Shown piece by piece: positions 6,474-12,260 of a DNA stretch of 14,750 nucleotides. Under the pieces are notes generated by a model. The model was given only the letters and a program-made list of their open reading frames with translations. It was not told where the DNA came from and did not search any database. Position numbers and translations under genes: made by a program. The stretch lies in NCBI GenBank assembly GCA_041397645.1, contig JAWKWE010000011.1:1-14750 (forward strand). The letters run 5' to 3'. The DNA comes from Hyphomicrobiaceae bacterium (GTDB lineage: Bacteria; Pseudomonadota; Alphaproteobacteria; Rhizobiales; Hyphomicrobiaceae). Position 1 is the first letter of the stretch, and the number at the start of each line of letters is the position of its first letter.

Positions 6474-6823
6474 ACCTTGAATTGCAAGGTGTCGAAGACA
6501 CGGGAAATATCGAGCGCGAGCGCGTGGTTATGAAGGCCACGAAGGACGTTGATATTGGAGGGTTCGCAATCTTCAAGGGTCGAAAGACATCAGACAATGG
6601 TGTTGCGAGTGGCCCTGTGCCAGCAGCTTTTTGGCTCCCCGATAAGAAGATCAAGGCCGGTGATTTTGTTGTCCTTTATACAAAATCAGGAACAACCAGC
6701 GAAAAGGTAGGAACCAGTGGGGCTACATCCTATTTTTTTTACTGGGGGTACAAGGAACCACAATGGAAGGGGCAAATGGCGGTTCTGGTGAGAACAACCA
6801 GCTGGGAGTTTACCGCAGTATAA
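6470..6823 (+). CDS. 117-aa beta-rich protein, possibly lamin-tail-like
   Basis: ATG 6470 overlaps the stop of the membrane-protein gene by four bases. The 117-aa product is rich in beta strands and aromatics. A segment DVDIGGFAIF (about 26-35), then FWLPDKKIKAGDFVVLYTKSG (about 54-74) and FFYWGYKEPQWKGQMAVLV (about 88-106) follow the rhythm of a lamin-tail (LTD) immunoglobulin-like fold: a 'dl.Gf.l' strand, a 'l.aGd.vvly' strand, and a W-x-G-x-x-A-V-L strand at the end. This is a by-eye similarity only. There is no signal peptide. Its tight coupling to the membrane protein suggests the two act together. Confidence 0.6.
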   Translation: MNLELQGVEDTGNIERERVVMKATKDVDIGGFAIFKGRKTSDNGVASGPVPAAFWLPDKKIKAGDFVVLYTKSGTTSEKVGTSGATSYFFYWGYKEPQWKGQMAVLVRTTSWEFTAV

Positions 6824-6883
6824 TTGTTGTTACTGACGACCACCTTGAATTACGCACTTGCGGCGGCGATCCGGCGGGTTTTC

Positions 6884-6906
6884 GGTAGTGTCTCAGTTTG
6901 AAATTT
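6884..6906 (+). repeat. Left terminal inverted repeat of the IS1-like unit
   Basis: The sequence starts GGTAGTGTCTCAGTTTGAAA and ends TTT. It matches the reverse complement of 9859-9881 at 22 of 23 positions (A versus G at position 4). It contains the transposase stop codon. Confidence 0.8.
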
Positions 6907-7648
6907 CAGCGGCCTTTTTCTTGTGAGATCCTCGCACGGCAGGCACTTCCCGCGCGTCGATCAAGGCAACCAAGTCCGACATTTTTAGAACCTTGTCCAC
7001 AAGACCCGATGCCATGGCCGGGGTCGCGCCAAGCGTCTTGTGGACGCGGCAGAAGTTGTAGAACACGAAGTAGAGCGCCAGCGCATGGCAATGGTTCTTG
7101 AACTTCTTGCCGATGCACTTGGGCGGGCTATCGCGGCCGGGGCCAGCATAGTCCGTCGCGAAAATCTTGTTCAGCATCGCATAGTCGGCTTCAAAGCCCG
7201 CTTCCAGAACGGTCTTTAAGTAAGCCTTGTGACCGTCCGTGGTGAGCTGCACGCGGTTGGCAAGACGGCCCTTCAAATCGAACATGAAGGCCGCGCCGGT
7301 GTCCGCGCTGCGGTCGCCAACATGCCAAGAAACGATCAGCTTGGAGTCGGCATCAATCGCGATCCACGTCCACACGTCGCCAGCGGCCTCAGGAGCGGCC
7401 TTGGCGAACTTGACGGGCCTCTGCTTGACGTAGCTGAACGACCAGATTTCGTCACACTGGACTGCCTTGGAAGGTACGCTGCGAACAGTCGCGTCATGGA
7501 AGGCGGCGCAAGCCTCGCCAGCGTCTACCAGTAGCTTGGAAACGGTATTGATCGAGACCCCCGTAACCCGGCTGATCGACCGCATGGACGATCCCTCGCA
7601 AAGCATCTGGAGGATTTGAACGCGGGTTTCCAAGGGCAGCTTGTGCAT
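6893..7648 (-). pseudogene. IS1-family transposase, internally deleted (catalytic Glu block missing)
   Basis: The frame is open for 251 aa. A helix-turn-helix (about 18-42: SSMRSISRVTGVSINTVSKL) precedes a DDE core: first Asp in CDEIWSF (Asp66), strand WTWIAIDADSKLIVSW, second Asp in LTTDGHKAYL (Asp138). Relatives then have a segment with an HVSTSYVERxNLT-type motif that carries the catalytic Glu and a following RRFTRLTNAFSKK block. Here the text jumps from SPPKCIG directly to KKFKNHCHALALYFVFYNF (about residue 180), a loss of roughly 40-45 residues in frame. The C-terminal FCRVHKTLG block is kept. Without the Glu it should not cut DNA. The stop lies in the left terminal repeat. ATG 7648 has only a weak GGGG-type ribosome site. 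Confidence 0.85.
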
Positions 7649-7786
7649 GCCCCGAGCATCTGAACTTTATACTTAGCGTCAAGCAAAAGTTTCATTATAT
7701 AGGTGCGGCAGTAAGGTTCCTTTTAACCTTGAGTTGAATGAGTCAGACTGACGCACCTTTATTGCGCCAGAGTTCATTTGACTTAT

Positions 7787-8326
7787 ATGTCAATACACGA
7801 TGATATTAAGTACTGGATGGACCGGGGACGCCTGTTTCAGGTCTTCCCCCGCCTGCCGGGAGCTCCCGTCAGTCGGGTCATGATAGCTACCGAAAGTGTA
7901 AATCGGCTCGTCACAGGGCCATGGGAGAGCGAGCAAGAAGAATACAGGGCTGGTCGTTTGTGGGCAGACTTTGACCGCTACATCGAAGGGAGGCTGATAA
8001 GCGTCTCTTTGAACAGCCCGTACAAGAAACCAAGGACGACCTACATGGCGCGTCTAGACCCACCACGGGACGATGTCATCGAGATTCGCAGTAGAGACCC
8101 AAAGCCTGGAATTAGAGTGTTCGGATGCTTTGCAGACAAAGATCTTTACGTGGCAATCAATTGGGAGCACCGAGAAAAATTAGGCGGCCCAGAGGACAAG
8201 GAGTTCGACCGAGAGCGTGAAATCTGCAAGGCGAAATGGCGTCAACTGTTCCCCACTTATCCGTCAGTCAACGGAAACCAAATCAATGAGTACTTCGCAG
8301 ACACCTCAAACGTCTTTTCTGTCTGA
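7787..8326 (+). CDS. RelE/HigB-like toxin candidate with N-terminal extension
   Basis: The 179-aa product has a C-terminal part (about 90-160) like RelE/HigB (phage Gp49-like) toxins: DDVIEIRSRDPKPGIRVFGCF, strand DLYVAINWEHREKLG, then a helix FDREREICKAKWRQLFP. These toxins usually cleave mRNA on the ribosome. The first 90 residues (DDIKYWMDRGRLFQVFPRLP and following) are an extension not seen in minimal RelE proteins. ATG 7787 is chosen over the TTG at 7778. It overlaps the next gene by 41 bases, and that gene encodes a helix-turn-helix protein, the usual toxin-then-antitoxin order of HigBA-like pairs. The family call rests on pattern and neighbourhood; the catalytic residues are not verified. 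Confidence 0.55.
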   Translation: MSIHDDIKYWMDRGRLFQVFPRLPGAPVSRVMIATESVNRLVTGPWESEQEEYRAGRLWADFDRYIEGRLISVSLNSPYKKPRTTYMARLDPPRDDVIEIRSRDPKPGIRVFGCFADKDLYVAINWEHREKLGGPEDKEFDREREICKAKWRQLFPTYPSVNGNQINEYFADTSNVFSV

Positions 8327-8720
8327 AATTTCAAAGGGCGAATGTATCCCGATTGGGAAGCTTGCGTATTTTCGCGAGCGATTTCGTGACCGACTTTACG
8401 AATTGGTGGTCTCTGAGTTTTTGAAAAAAGAACGCTCCGGTGATCTGACGCGTGCTGAATTGGCGCGGCGGATCGGCCGCAAGCCAGAACAGATCACGCG
8501 ATGGTTGGGGGCGCCTGGCAATTGGACGCTTGAAACGGTAAGCGACCTGCTTCTGGCAATCTCCAAGTCCGAATTGAACTTCGAACTAGCGCCCCTAGAG
8601 AATCGAGCGCCACGCAATTATTCAGGTCCAGACTGGCTGCAAAAATCCAAAATCGAAGAGTTGCCGCCAAAGACAACGACAGGAACGGCAACTCTGCAAC
8701 TTCTGCAGAAGGCTTCCTAA
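8286..8720 (+). CDS. Cro/CI-type helix-turn-helix protein, antitoxin candidate
   Basis: The 144-aa product contains a clear Xre-like DNA-binding domain at about residues 48-85: LTRAELARRIGRKPEQITRW followed by LGAPGNWTLETVSDLLLAI. HigA-like antitoxins and many orphan regulators share this wording. The flanking regions are polar, with a C-terminal tail of Thr, Leu and Lys and no membrane segment. ATG 8286 lies inside the preceding gene, and no in-frame ATG is available just after that gene's stop, so the 41-base overlap appears real. The TAA is followed immediately by the next ATG. It may repress the operon and neutralise the upstream protein; this is inferred from the pair's layout. Confidence 0.7.
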   Translation: MSTSQTPQTSFLSEISKGECIPIGKLAYFRERFRDRLYELVVSEFLKKERSGDLTRAELARRIGRKPEQITRWLGAPGNWTLETVSDLLLAISKSELNFELAPLENRAPRNYSGPDWLQKSKIEELPPKTTTGTATLQLLQKAS

Positions 8721-9143
8721 ATGGCACGATGGAACGCTGTAGGATTCTTTTGCGAAGACATTCGACAAGAGATGAACAACGTCGACACACTAGTCGGCGT
8801 AATGCCCGACAATGTAGCTATAGGCAAGAAAGTGCCGGGCCTGATCCCAAAGCTTGGCATTTATGTTCGAGTCCATTTGGAGCCCGACTATGAAGTGAAA
8901 AACATCACTCTCACTGCGGATTTCTTTAATGGAAAACATCGACAGATTCTTGGTGTCTTCAAAGAGGAAGAAATCGTGCGGGAGCGGGACTTAGCGAAAA
9001 AGAGGGGGGCGAAGCTACTCGGTTTCATTTCCCGAGCCACGCTGACTCCAGTTCCGATCCCTGAACATGGGAAGGTGTTTCTGTTCGCTAACGTCGATGG
9101 AGACGAGATAATTTGCGGTGGACTAAGTTTCGTCGAAGCCTAG
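8721..9143 (+). CDS. DUF6941-like protein, third gene of the toxin-antitoxin-like operon
   Basis: The 140-aa product starts at the base right after the previous stop, so it is co-translated with the helix-turn-helix gene. Its opening, FFCEDIRQEMNNVDTLVGVM, then PDNVAIGKKVPGLIPKLGIYV, matches my recollection of DUF6941 proteins (a 'C-D/E-D-I-R-Q-E ... L-x-G-v' pattern), whose function is unknown. The remainder is beta-rich (YVRVHLEPDYEVKNITLTADF, KVFLFANVDG). No membrane segment is seen. Its stop overlaps the stop of the convergent gene at the sequence CTAG. It could be a third partner of the pair or simply a passenger. Confidence 0.6.
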   Translation: MARWNAVGFFCEDIRQEMNNVDTLVGVMPDNVAIGKKVPGLIPKLGIYVRVHLEPDYEVKNITLTADFFNGKHRQILGVFKEEEIVRERDLAKKRGAKLLGFISRATLTPVPIPEHGKVFLFANVDGDEIICGGLSFVEA

Positions 9144-9373
9144 CGATCCTTCCACCGCTTTGCCGCCGCCTTCTTAGCAATCTCTTTCCTCTTCTTGGCC
9201 GACATGCCTTCAGCCCTGGCCTTGCCACCCAGGCGGCCCAGCGCCACGGCGGCGGCGTTCTTGCCGTCGTCCGTGGTCAAGTCCTCTATCTCGCCGGTGG
9301 CGATCTTGCCGATCATGACGGCAGCGCCAATCACATCAGCGGGGCGCTTTTCGCCTTTAGGGCCTCTTGGCAT
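9140..9373 (-). CDS. Small basic protein of the MPRGPKGEKRP type, unknown function
   Basis: The 77-aa product begins MPRGPKGEKRPADVIGAAVM, a very common opening for small proteins in Hyphomicrobiales. It ends in a Lys/Ala helix with LGRLGGKARAEGMS then KRKEIAKKAAAKRW. The tail is strongly basic and suggests nucleic-acid binding, but the role is unknown. Its start lies 17 bases inside the end of the gene at 9357-9623, so the two are coupled. Its stop overlaps the convergent gene's stop. Confidence 0.75.
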   Translation of the reverse strand: MPRGPKGEKRPADVIGAAVMIGKIATGEIEDLTTDDGKNAAAVALGRLGGKARAEGMSAKKRKEIAKKAAAKRWKDR

Positions 9374-9623
9374 CAGCCTTAATCCCCATGCGCCAGCGCA
9401 TGTACTCGTGGGCGAAGAACCTGCTAGGTAAGAGATTGAACAAAGCGTCTTCTATTTCCTGCTCGCTCAGTAAGCCTGCGACGGCATCTTGCAGCACTTT
9501 CTCGCTCGGAAGATCGGCGACATCAGCGAAATAACCTTCTGCTGGCTTCGCCGTGCTGGTACCCAGTTCAAAATGCTTTTTGTCTTGGTTCGCTGGCCGT
9601 GCAAACGGTTCGTAGACTTGCAT
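9357..9623 (-). CDS. 88-aa protein of unknown function
   Basis: ATG at 9623 has an AGGG-type ribosome site a few bases upstream on the reverse strand. The product is acidic and helical in its middle (DLPSEKVLQDAVAGLLSEQE, then IEDALFNLLPSRFFAHEYMRW) with a polar, aromatic N-terminus (MQVYEPFARP). I do not recognise the family. It leads a two-gene reverse operon with the small basic protein gene. The divergent 55-aa membrane peptide gene starts 70 bases away, so the gap between them probably holds both promoters. Confidence 0.6.
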   Translation of the reverse strand: MQVYEPFARPANQDKKHFELGTSTAKPAEGYFADVADLPSEKVLQDAVAGLLSEQEIEDALFNLLPSRFFAHEYMRWRMGIKADAKRP

Positions 9624-9645
9624 CTGAAGCCCTCGCGTTAGCCCC

Positions 9646-9669
9646 GCTAGCGGATATAATGCTTAGCGG
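9646..9669 (+). promoter_or_regulatory. Likely -10 element flanked by TAGCGG repeats
   Basis: A perfect TATAAT (9655-9660) lies in the divergent gap, 33 bases before the ATG at 9693. It is flanked by GCTAGCGG (9646-9653) and GCTTAGCGG (9661-9669), which look like a repressor-binding repeat. No convincing -35 box is seen at the expected distance. Confidence 0.45.
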
Positions 9670-9692
9670 TAAGCTTCGCAAGGGAGGGGCAA

Positions 9693-9860
9693 ATGCAAGG
9701 TTGGGTCAAATGGTGGTGTGATCTGATCGGCGTCACTGATCCCGGTTCGATTCAGATCGCAACTGGCATTATGGCGGGCGGGACCGGGCTGCTGGCAGCA
9801 TATATTGCGTGGCTGCTCGTGGTCTTTGCCTTGGGCCTTTTGTGGGCGATGCGTGACTAA
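9693..9860 (+). CDS. 55-aa single-span membrane peptide at the transposon edge
   Basis: ATG 9693 follows GGGAGGGG (9682-9689), one of the best ribosome-binding sites in the window. The product is MQGWVKWWCDLIGVTDPGSI with a hydrophobic segment from about residue 22 to 50 (GIMAGGTGLLAAYIAWLL, then VVFALGLLWA) and the tail MRD. The aromatic, tryptophan-rich N-terminus and single span suggest a small inner-membrane protein, as in type I toxins, holin-like peptides or small stress peptides; none can be chosen. Its TAA falls in the right terminal repeat. Confidence 0.6.
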   Translation: MQGWVKWWCDLIGVTDPGSIQIATGIMAGGTGLLAAYIAWLLVVFALGLLWAMRD

Positions 9861-9881
9861 ATTTCAAACTGAGACACCACC
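9859..9881 (-). repeat. Right terminal inverted repeat of the IS1-like unit
   Basis: Read on the reverse strand it starts GGTGGTGTCTCAGTTTGAAA and ends TTT. Two bases of the TAA stop of the 55-aa gene fall in it. Its outermost base is the last base (G) of the TAG stop of the reverse-strand gene outside the unit. Confidence 0.8.
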
Positions 9882-10159
9882 TAATTTTTCATTGAACCGC
9901 GCCACGCGTTCGTGGCTTGTATCGCCCGATGCCAAAGACCTGGAAGGTTTCCGCCGTCCGGAGTTTCCTCAAGGCTCGCAGCGAGAGCGCAGACAGCAAG
10001 CCAAGCGGCGGCGCGCTCGTGCTCATCGGTACGCTTGTTCGCAACCTGATCACGAATTTGCTTCACTCGCTGAAGGACTTCGGGCCCTTTCTTACCTTGC
10101 AACTCTCCAAGCGCCTGGGCAGATCTCTCGGCAGTTTCCTTGTCCTCCTTCGTCCACAT
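9881..10159 (-). CDS. 92-aa helical protein, stop codon formed at the transposon edge
   Basis: The product begins MWTKEDKETAERSAQALGEL and is almost wholly charged helix (VLQRVKQIRDQVANKRT, ERAAAWLAVCALAASLEE), ending in AIQATNAWRGSMKN. I do not recognise it. The TAG stop uses the outermost base of the right terminal repeat. The original C-terminus may therefore have been cut by the insertion, or the gene may simply end there. GGGGAG lies upstream of the ATG on the reverse strand. It follows the gene at 10187-10495 with a 27-base gap, so the two form an operon. Confidence 0.55.
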   Translation of the reverse strand: MWTKEDKETAERSAQALGELQGKKGPEVLQRVKQIRDQVANKRTDEHERAAAWLAVCALAASLEETPDGGNLPGLWHRAIQATNAWRGSMKN

Positions 10160-10186
10160 GGCGCGATACTCCCCTTGGAGGTGACA

Positions 10187-10495
10187 TCAGTATTTGTCTT
10201 CGTAGCGGTGCTCTTCCCGACGAACAATCTTGTCTCCGGCTAGCAACTCCAAGGTCAACACGTTGATGTCGGGTCGGATTGAGAACGCTTGCGACGGGTC
10301 ATACCAGCGCCACGTGAACCGCAGGGTTTGCCCATTCGCGCTTTTTTCCCAGACAGTGATCTGGGAGGGCTTCCGGTCGCCTTGTTCGATCAAACCATGC
10401 CGCTCAATAGCTTTTGAAGCCAAATCATGGCCTTCGGAGGTCGTGGCCTTCTCCATCGCTGCGGCGATGTCGTCGAATGCCGAATTGAAGTCCAT
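10187..10495 (-). CDS. 102-aa protein of unknown function
   Basis: The frame is open much further upstream, but the protein-like part starts at ATG 10495, which has GAAGGA at the right distance. The product has an acidic helix (MDFNSAFDDIAAAMEKATTS, ASKAIERHGLIEQGD) and then a beta-rich half (QITVWEKSANGQTLRFTWRW, PDINVLTLELLAGDKIVRR) ending in a charged tail. No motif is recognised. It leads a reverse-strand pair and is transcribed away from the regulatory genes on the right, so the stretch between may hold a divergent promoter. Confidence 0.55.
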   Translation of the reverse strand: MDFNSAFDDIAAAMEKATTSEGHDLASKAIERHGLIEQGDRKPSQITVWEKSANGQTLRFTWRWYDPSQAFSIRPDINVLTLELLAGDKIVRREEHRYEDKY

Positions 10496-11023
10496 GCCTG
10501 TCGGTCCTTCTAAATCGGGATGCAATCGTTTCACCCGCGCATAGGTTGTCTTCCGTGATGTTTTAATGTCAAGGTTTCTTGGTGCTGCGCGGAGCGCGAA
10601 AGCCGTTCCCGAGGGCGTGACCCTGGTTATAGGATCCTCCGACGGACAAGAATTGCTCGCTTTCGGAACAATTTCTTTTCGGGCTTTGGTGGCTGCCCCC
10701 TGGCTGATCTGGGGGCTTGGCAATCGACGGCAAATCAGCGAGTCTGACCTTCGGAGCGTGGAAACTCCCGCCAGCGGCCTTGCCGGGCTGGGCTGGCACC
10801 AGGGCGTTGGCATGGCGATCCTTGCCGGGATCATCAAGGCCAACGAAGCGAAGCGTGCCGATAGCCGTCGGCGCGACCGGCTTAGTATGCCGGGAGAGCG
10901 GCGGCTATACAACACCCGCAAGGGAAAGGCCGTCGCGCATCGTCTCTGGCGATGTTTCCACACTCCCGGAACCAGCCTGCCGCTGGCGCCCGGCCGTGGA
11001 AAGGCCGTTTCAAGAGAAAGCCC
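10496..11023. other. 528-bp stretch without a convincing gene
   Basis: Open frames exist on both strands (a forward one at 10566-11027 and a reverse one running through the whole stretch), but they overlap each other, lack good start signals and show the Arg/Pro/Ser bias of unselected frames in GC-rich DNA. A small hairpin GCCGA...TCGGC lies near 10857-10872. The part just before 11024 is the leader of the next gene. Nothing else is recognised. Confidence 0.5.
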
Positions 11024-11452
11024 ATGAGCACCAAATCGAAGCTTAGCCGCGGCGGACCTCGCTCGCCGATTGGCCGCCAGAAAACGCGTGCCGCAAAATC
11101 TAGGGGACTGTCGTTTACCGCGCTGGGCCCGAAAAACGGTCGCCGTTGTTTTTGGAAAGTCGCCGCCACCGGAGACTACAGCGCCGATTGCGATGCTGGC
11201 CGCGCCTACGCGCTCCAGTACCTCGCCTATCAGGAAGAAGCTAAAGACGCCGGCAGTCTGCTGCAGCTCATCGTCGCCGACATGCCGCGAGGCAAAGACA
11301 TGAGCGGCATCGAAAACGCCTTTCTCGAGATGATCTGCTTTGCCGCCGTAGAAGGCGCTTACCGCGCGCGCGAAATTTCCAGATACTGGGATCGATGCCG
11401 ACAGGACGAGGGTCGATTTACGCAGGACGAGAACCACAAACGTCTGCAGTGA
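11024..11452 (+). CDS. 142-aa conserved-looking protein, unknown function
   Basis: ATG 11024 is chosen because the basic start MSTKSKLSRGGPRSPIGRQK looks natural and AGAGAAAG precedes it; the frame is open upstream to a non-protein-like extension. The middle (GRRCFWKVAATGDYSADCDA, then GRAYALQYLAYQEEAKDAGS) and the following LLQLIVADMPRGKDMSGIEN and FLEMICFAAVEGAYRAREIS form an alternating strand-helix pattern with several aromatics and two Cys. It resembles uncharacterised proteins near regulators of rhizobial prophages, as far as I can recall. No catalytic motif is visible. Confidence 0.65.
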   Translation: MSTKSKLSRGGPRSPIGRQKTRAAKSRGLSFTALGPKNGRRCFWKVAATGDYSADCDAGRAYALQYLAYQEEAKDAGSLLQLIVADMPRGKDMSGIENAFLEMICFAAVEGAYRAREISRYWDRCRQDEGRFTQDENHKRLQ

Positions 11453-11546
11453 GCATTTGAGCAAGGATGCGGCGGGATTTGTTTGCGTCCTCGCCCTCCA
11501 TCACTTTCGGGAAAACCCAGGGAGTGCACGCCAATTCTGTGGAGAA

Positions 11547-11577
11547 GGTAGGCGTCATCCTATGAATGACGCCTACC
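11547..11577. promoter_or_regulatory. Perfect 12-bp inverted repeat upstream of a regulator
   Basis: GGTAGGCGTCAT (11547-11558) and ATGACGCCTACC (11566-11577) are exact inverse copies with a 7-base spacer. No T-run follows. It lies 54 bases before the ATG of a MerR-like gene. It could be an operator, perhaps for that gene's own product, or a hairpin ending the upstream transcript. Confidence 0.5.
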
Positions 11578-11630
11578 AACGTCCACGCTGGCCGCGCGGA
11601 AATTGATTCTTGATCCAGGTGGGCCACCTT

Positions 11631-12260
11631 ATGCTTTCAACGCTTGAACCGCTTGATGATTCGACCTTTACGATCGGCCAGGTCGCCAAAGTGCTTTCGA
11701 TAACGCCGGCGATCATCGCCAACCACCATCACAACAACGGTTTGGACTATTGCTCCGAGTCGCCTGAGCGCGGCCGAGGCCGCGACTTTTGCGTCATCGA
11801 CGTTTACATGCTGGCCCTGGTGCGCGAGATCCTCGAGCTGACCGGAGACGCGAACCGGGCCGCCGAGGACGTCAGCCGGCTGGTTTACTTCGAGGGCGAC
11901 CGTCTATTGCGATCGAGCGGCCTGTTACCGCCCAGCCGCCGGAAGGCGCGGAAAAGGGTGCTGCGCGAGAATCTGGGCGCAGCTCACGAGCTCTTCGTGC
12001 AACACCGGAGGCCGTCTCTGAATGTGGGTCGCTATGGACACTGCGATGGTGACTGGTTTTTGCTCCGGGAAGATGCCGATGAGGCCTTTTTTCCGCACCG
12101 ATACCAACCAGGTGGCGCCGATTATCGCCGAGACGAGTTCAGCGACGCGCTCTATCGCGGCGTGATCGCGCGCCGGCGCGTGTGCTGCGTGAACGCGACG
12201 ATGAGGCTCAGGCAGGTTGATGAGCAGCTGTCGAGTTTGGGAGGGGGGCCGAAAGAATGA
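11631..12260 (+). CDS. MerR-like helix-turn-helix protein
   Basis: ATG 11631 is preceded by AGGTGGG. The 209-aa product has a MerR-type N-terminus: FTIGQVAKVLSITPAIIANH (about 13-32) as the helix-turn-helix, a wing-like stretch with GRGRDFCVIDVY (about 50-61), then LVREILELTGD. The MerR effector coiled coil is not obvious. The C-terminal half has basic helices (PPSRRKARKRVLREN) and an aromatic, charged region (YGHCDGDWFLLREDADEAFF). It probably acts as an element-borne regulator of the forward genes on the right. Its stop overlaps the next ATG by four bases, so the two are coupled. Confidence 0.6.
   Translation: MLSTLEPLDDSTFTIGQVAKVLSITPAIIANHHHNNGLDYCSESPERGRGRDFCVIDVYMLALVREILELTGDANRAAEDVSRLVYFEGDRLLRSSGLLPPSRRKARKRVLRENLGAAHELFVQHRRPSLNVGRYGHCDGDWFLLREDADEAFFPHRYQPGGADYRRDEFSDALYRGVIARRRVCCVNATMRLRQVDEQLSSLGGGPKE

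Larger units (their letters stand above)
6884..9881. mobile_element. IS1-like transposon unit with cargo genes (2998 bp)
   Basis: A 23-bp terminal inverted repeat with one mismatch bounds this segment: GGTAGTGTCTCAGTTTGAAA... at 6884-6906, and its reverse complement ending ...GAGACACCACC at 9859-9881. It starts with GGT, as IS1-family ends do. Inside are a reverse-strand IS1-like transposase gene next to the left end and six other genes (7787-9860). The transposase stop codon lies inside the left repeat and the stop of the last gene inside the right repeat, so the unit is packed edge to edge. The flanks (CGGGTTTTC on the left, TAATTTTTC on the right) share only the final TTTTC, so a clean target duplication is not seen. 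The transposase is internally deleted, so any movement would need a transposase supplied in trans. Confidence 0.75.

Noticed and set aside
8323..8335. Copy of the terminal-repeat inner sequence (CTGAAATTTCAAA) between toxin and antitoxin candidates
   Set aside because: It is 13 bases, partly self-complementary, AT-rich and lacks the GGT...GTCTCA outer end, so it may be chance.
6875..9890. Target-site duplication around the IS1-like unit
   Set aside because: The nine bases on each side (CGGGTTTTC and TAATTTTTC) agree only in the final TTTTC, too little to claim a duplication.
10187..11464. Reading the reverse frame as a single 425-aa gene
   Set aside because: Only the last 102 residues look protein-like and have a start with a ribosome site; the upstream part is antisense to the gene at 11024-11452.
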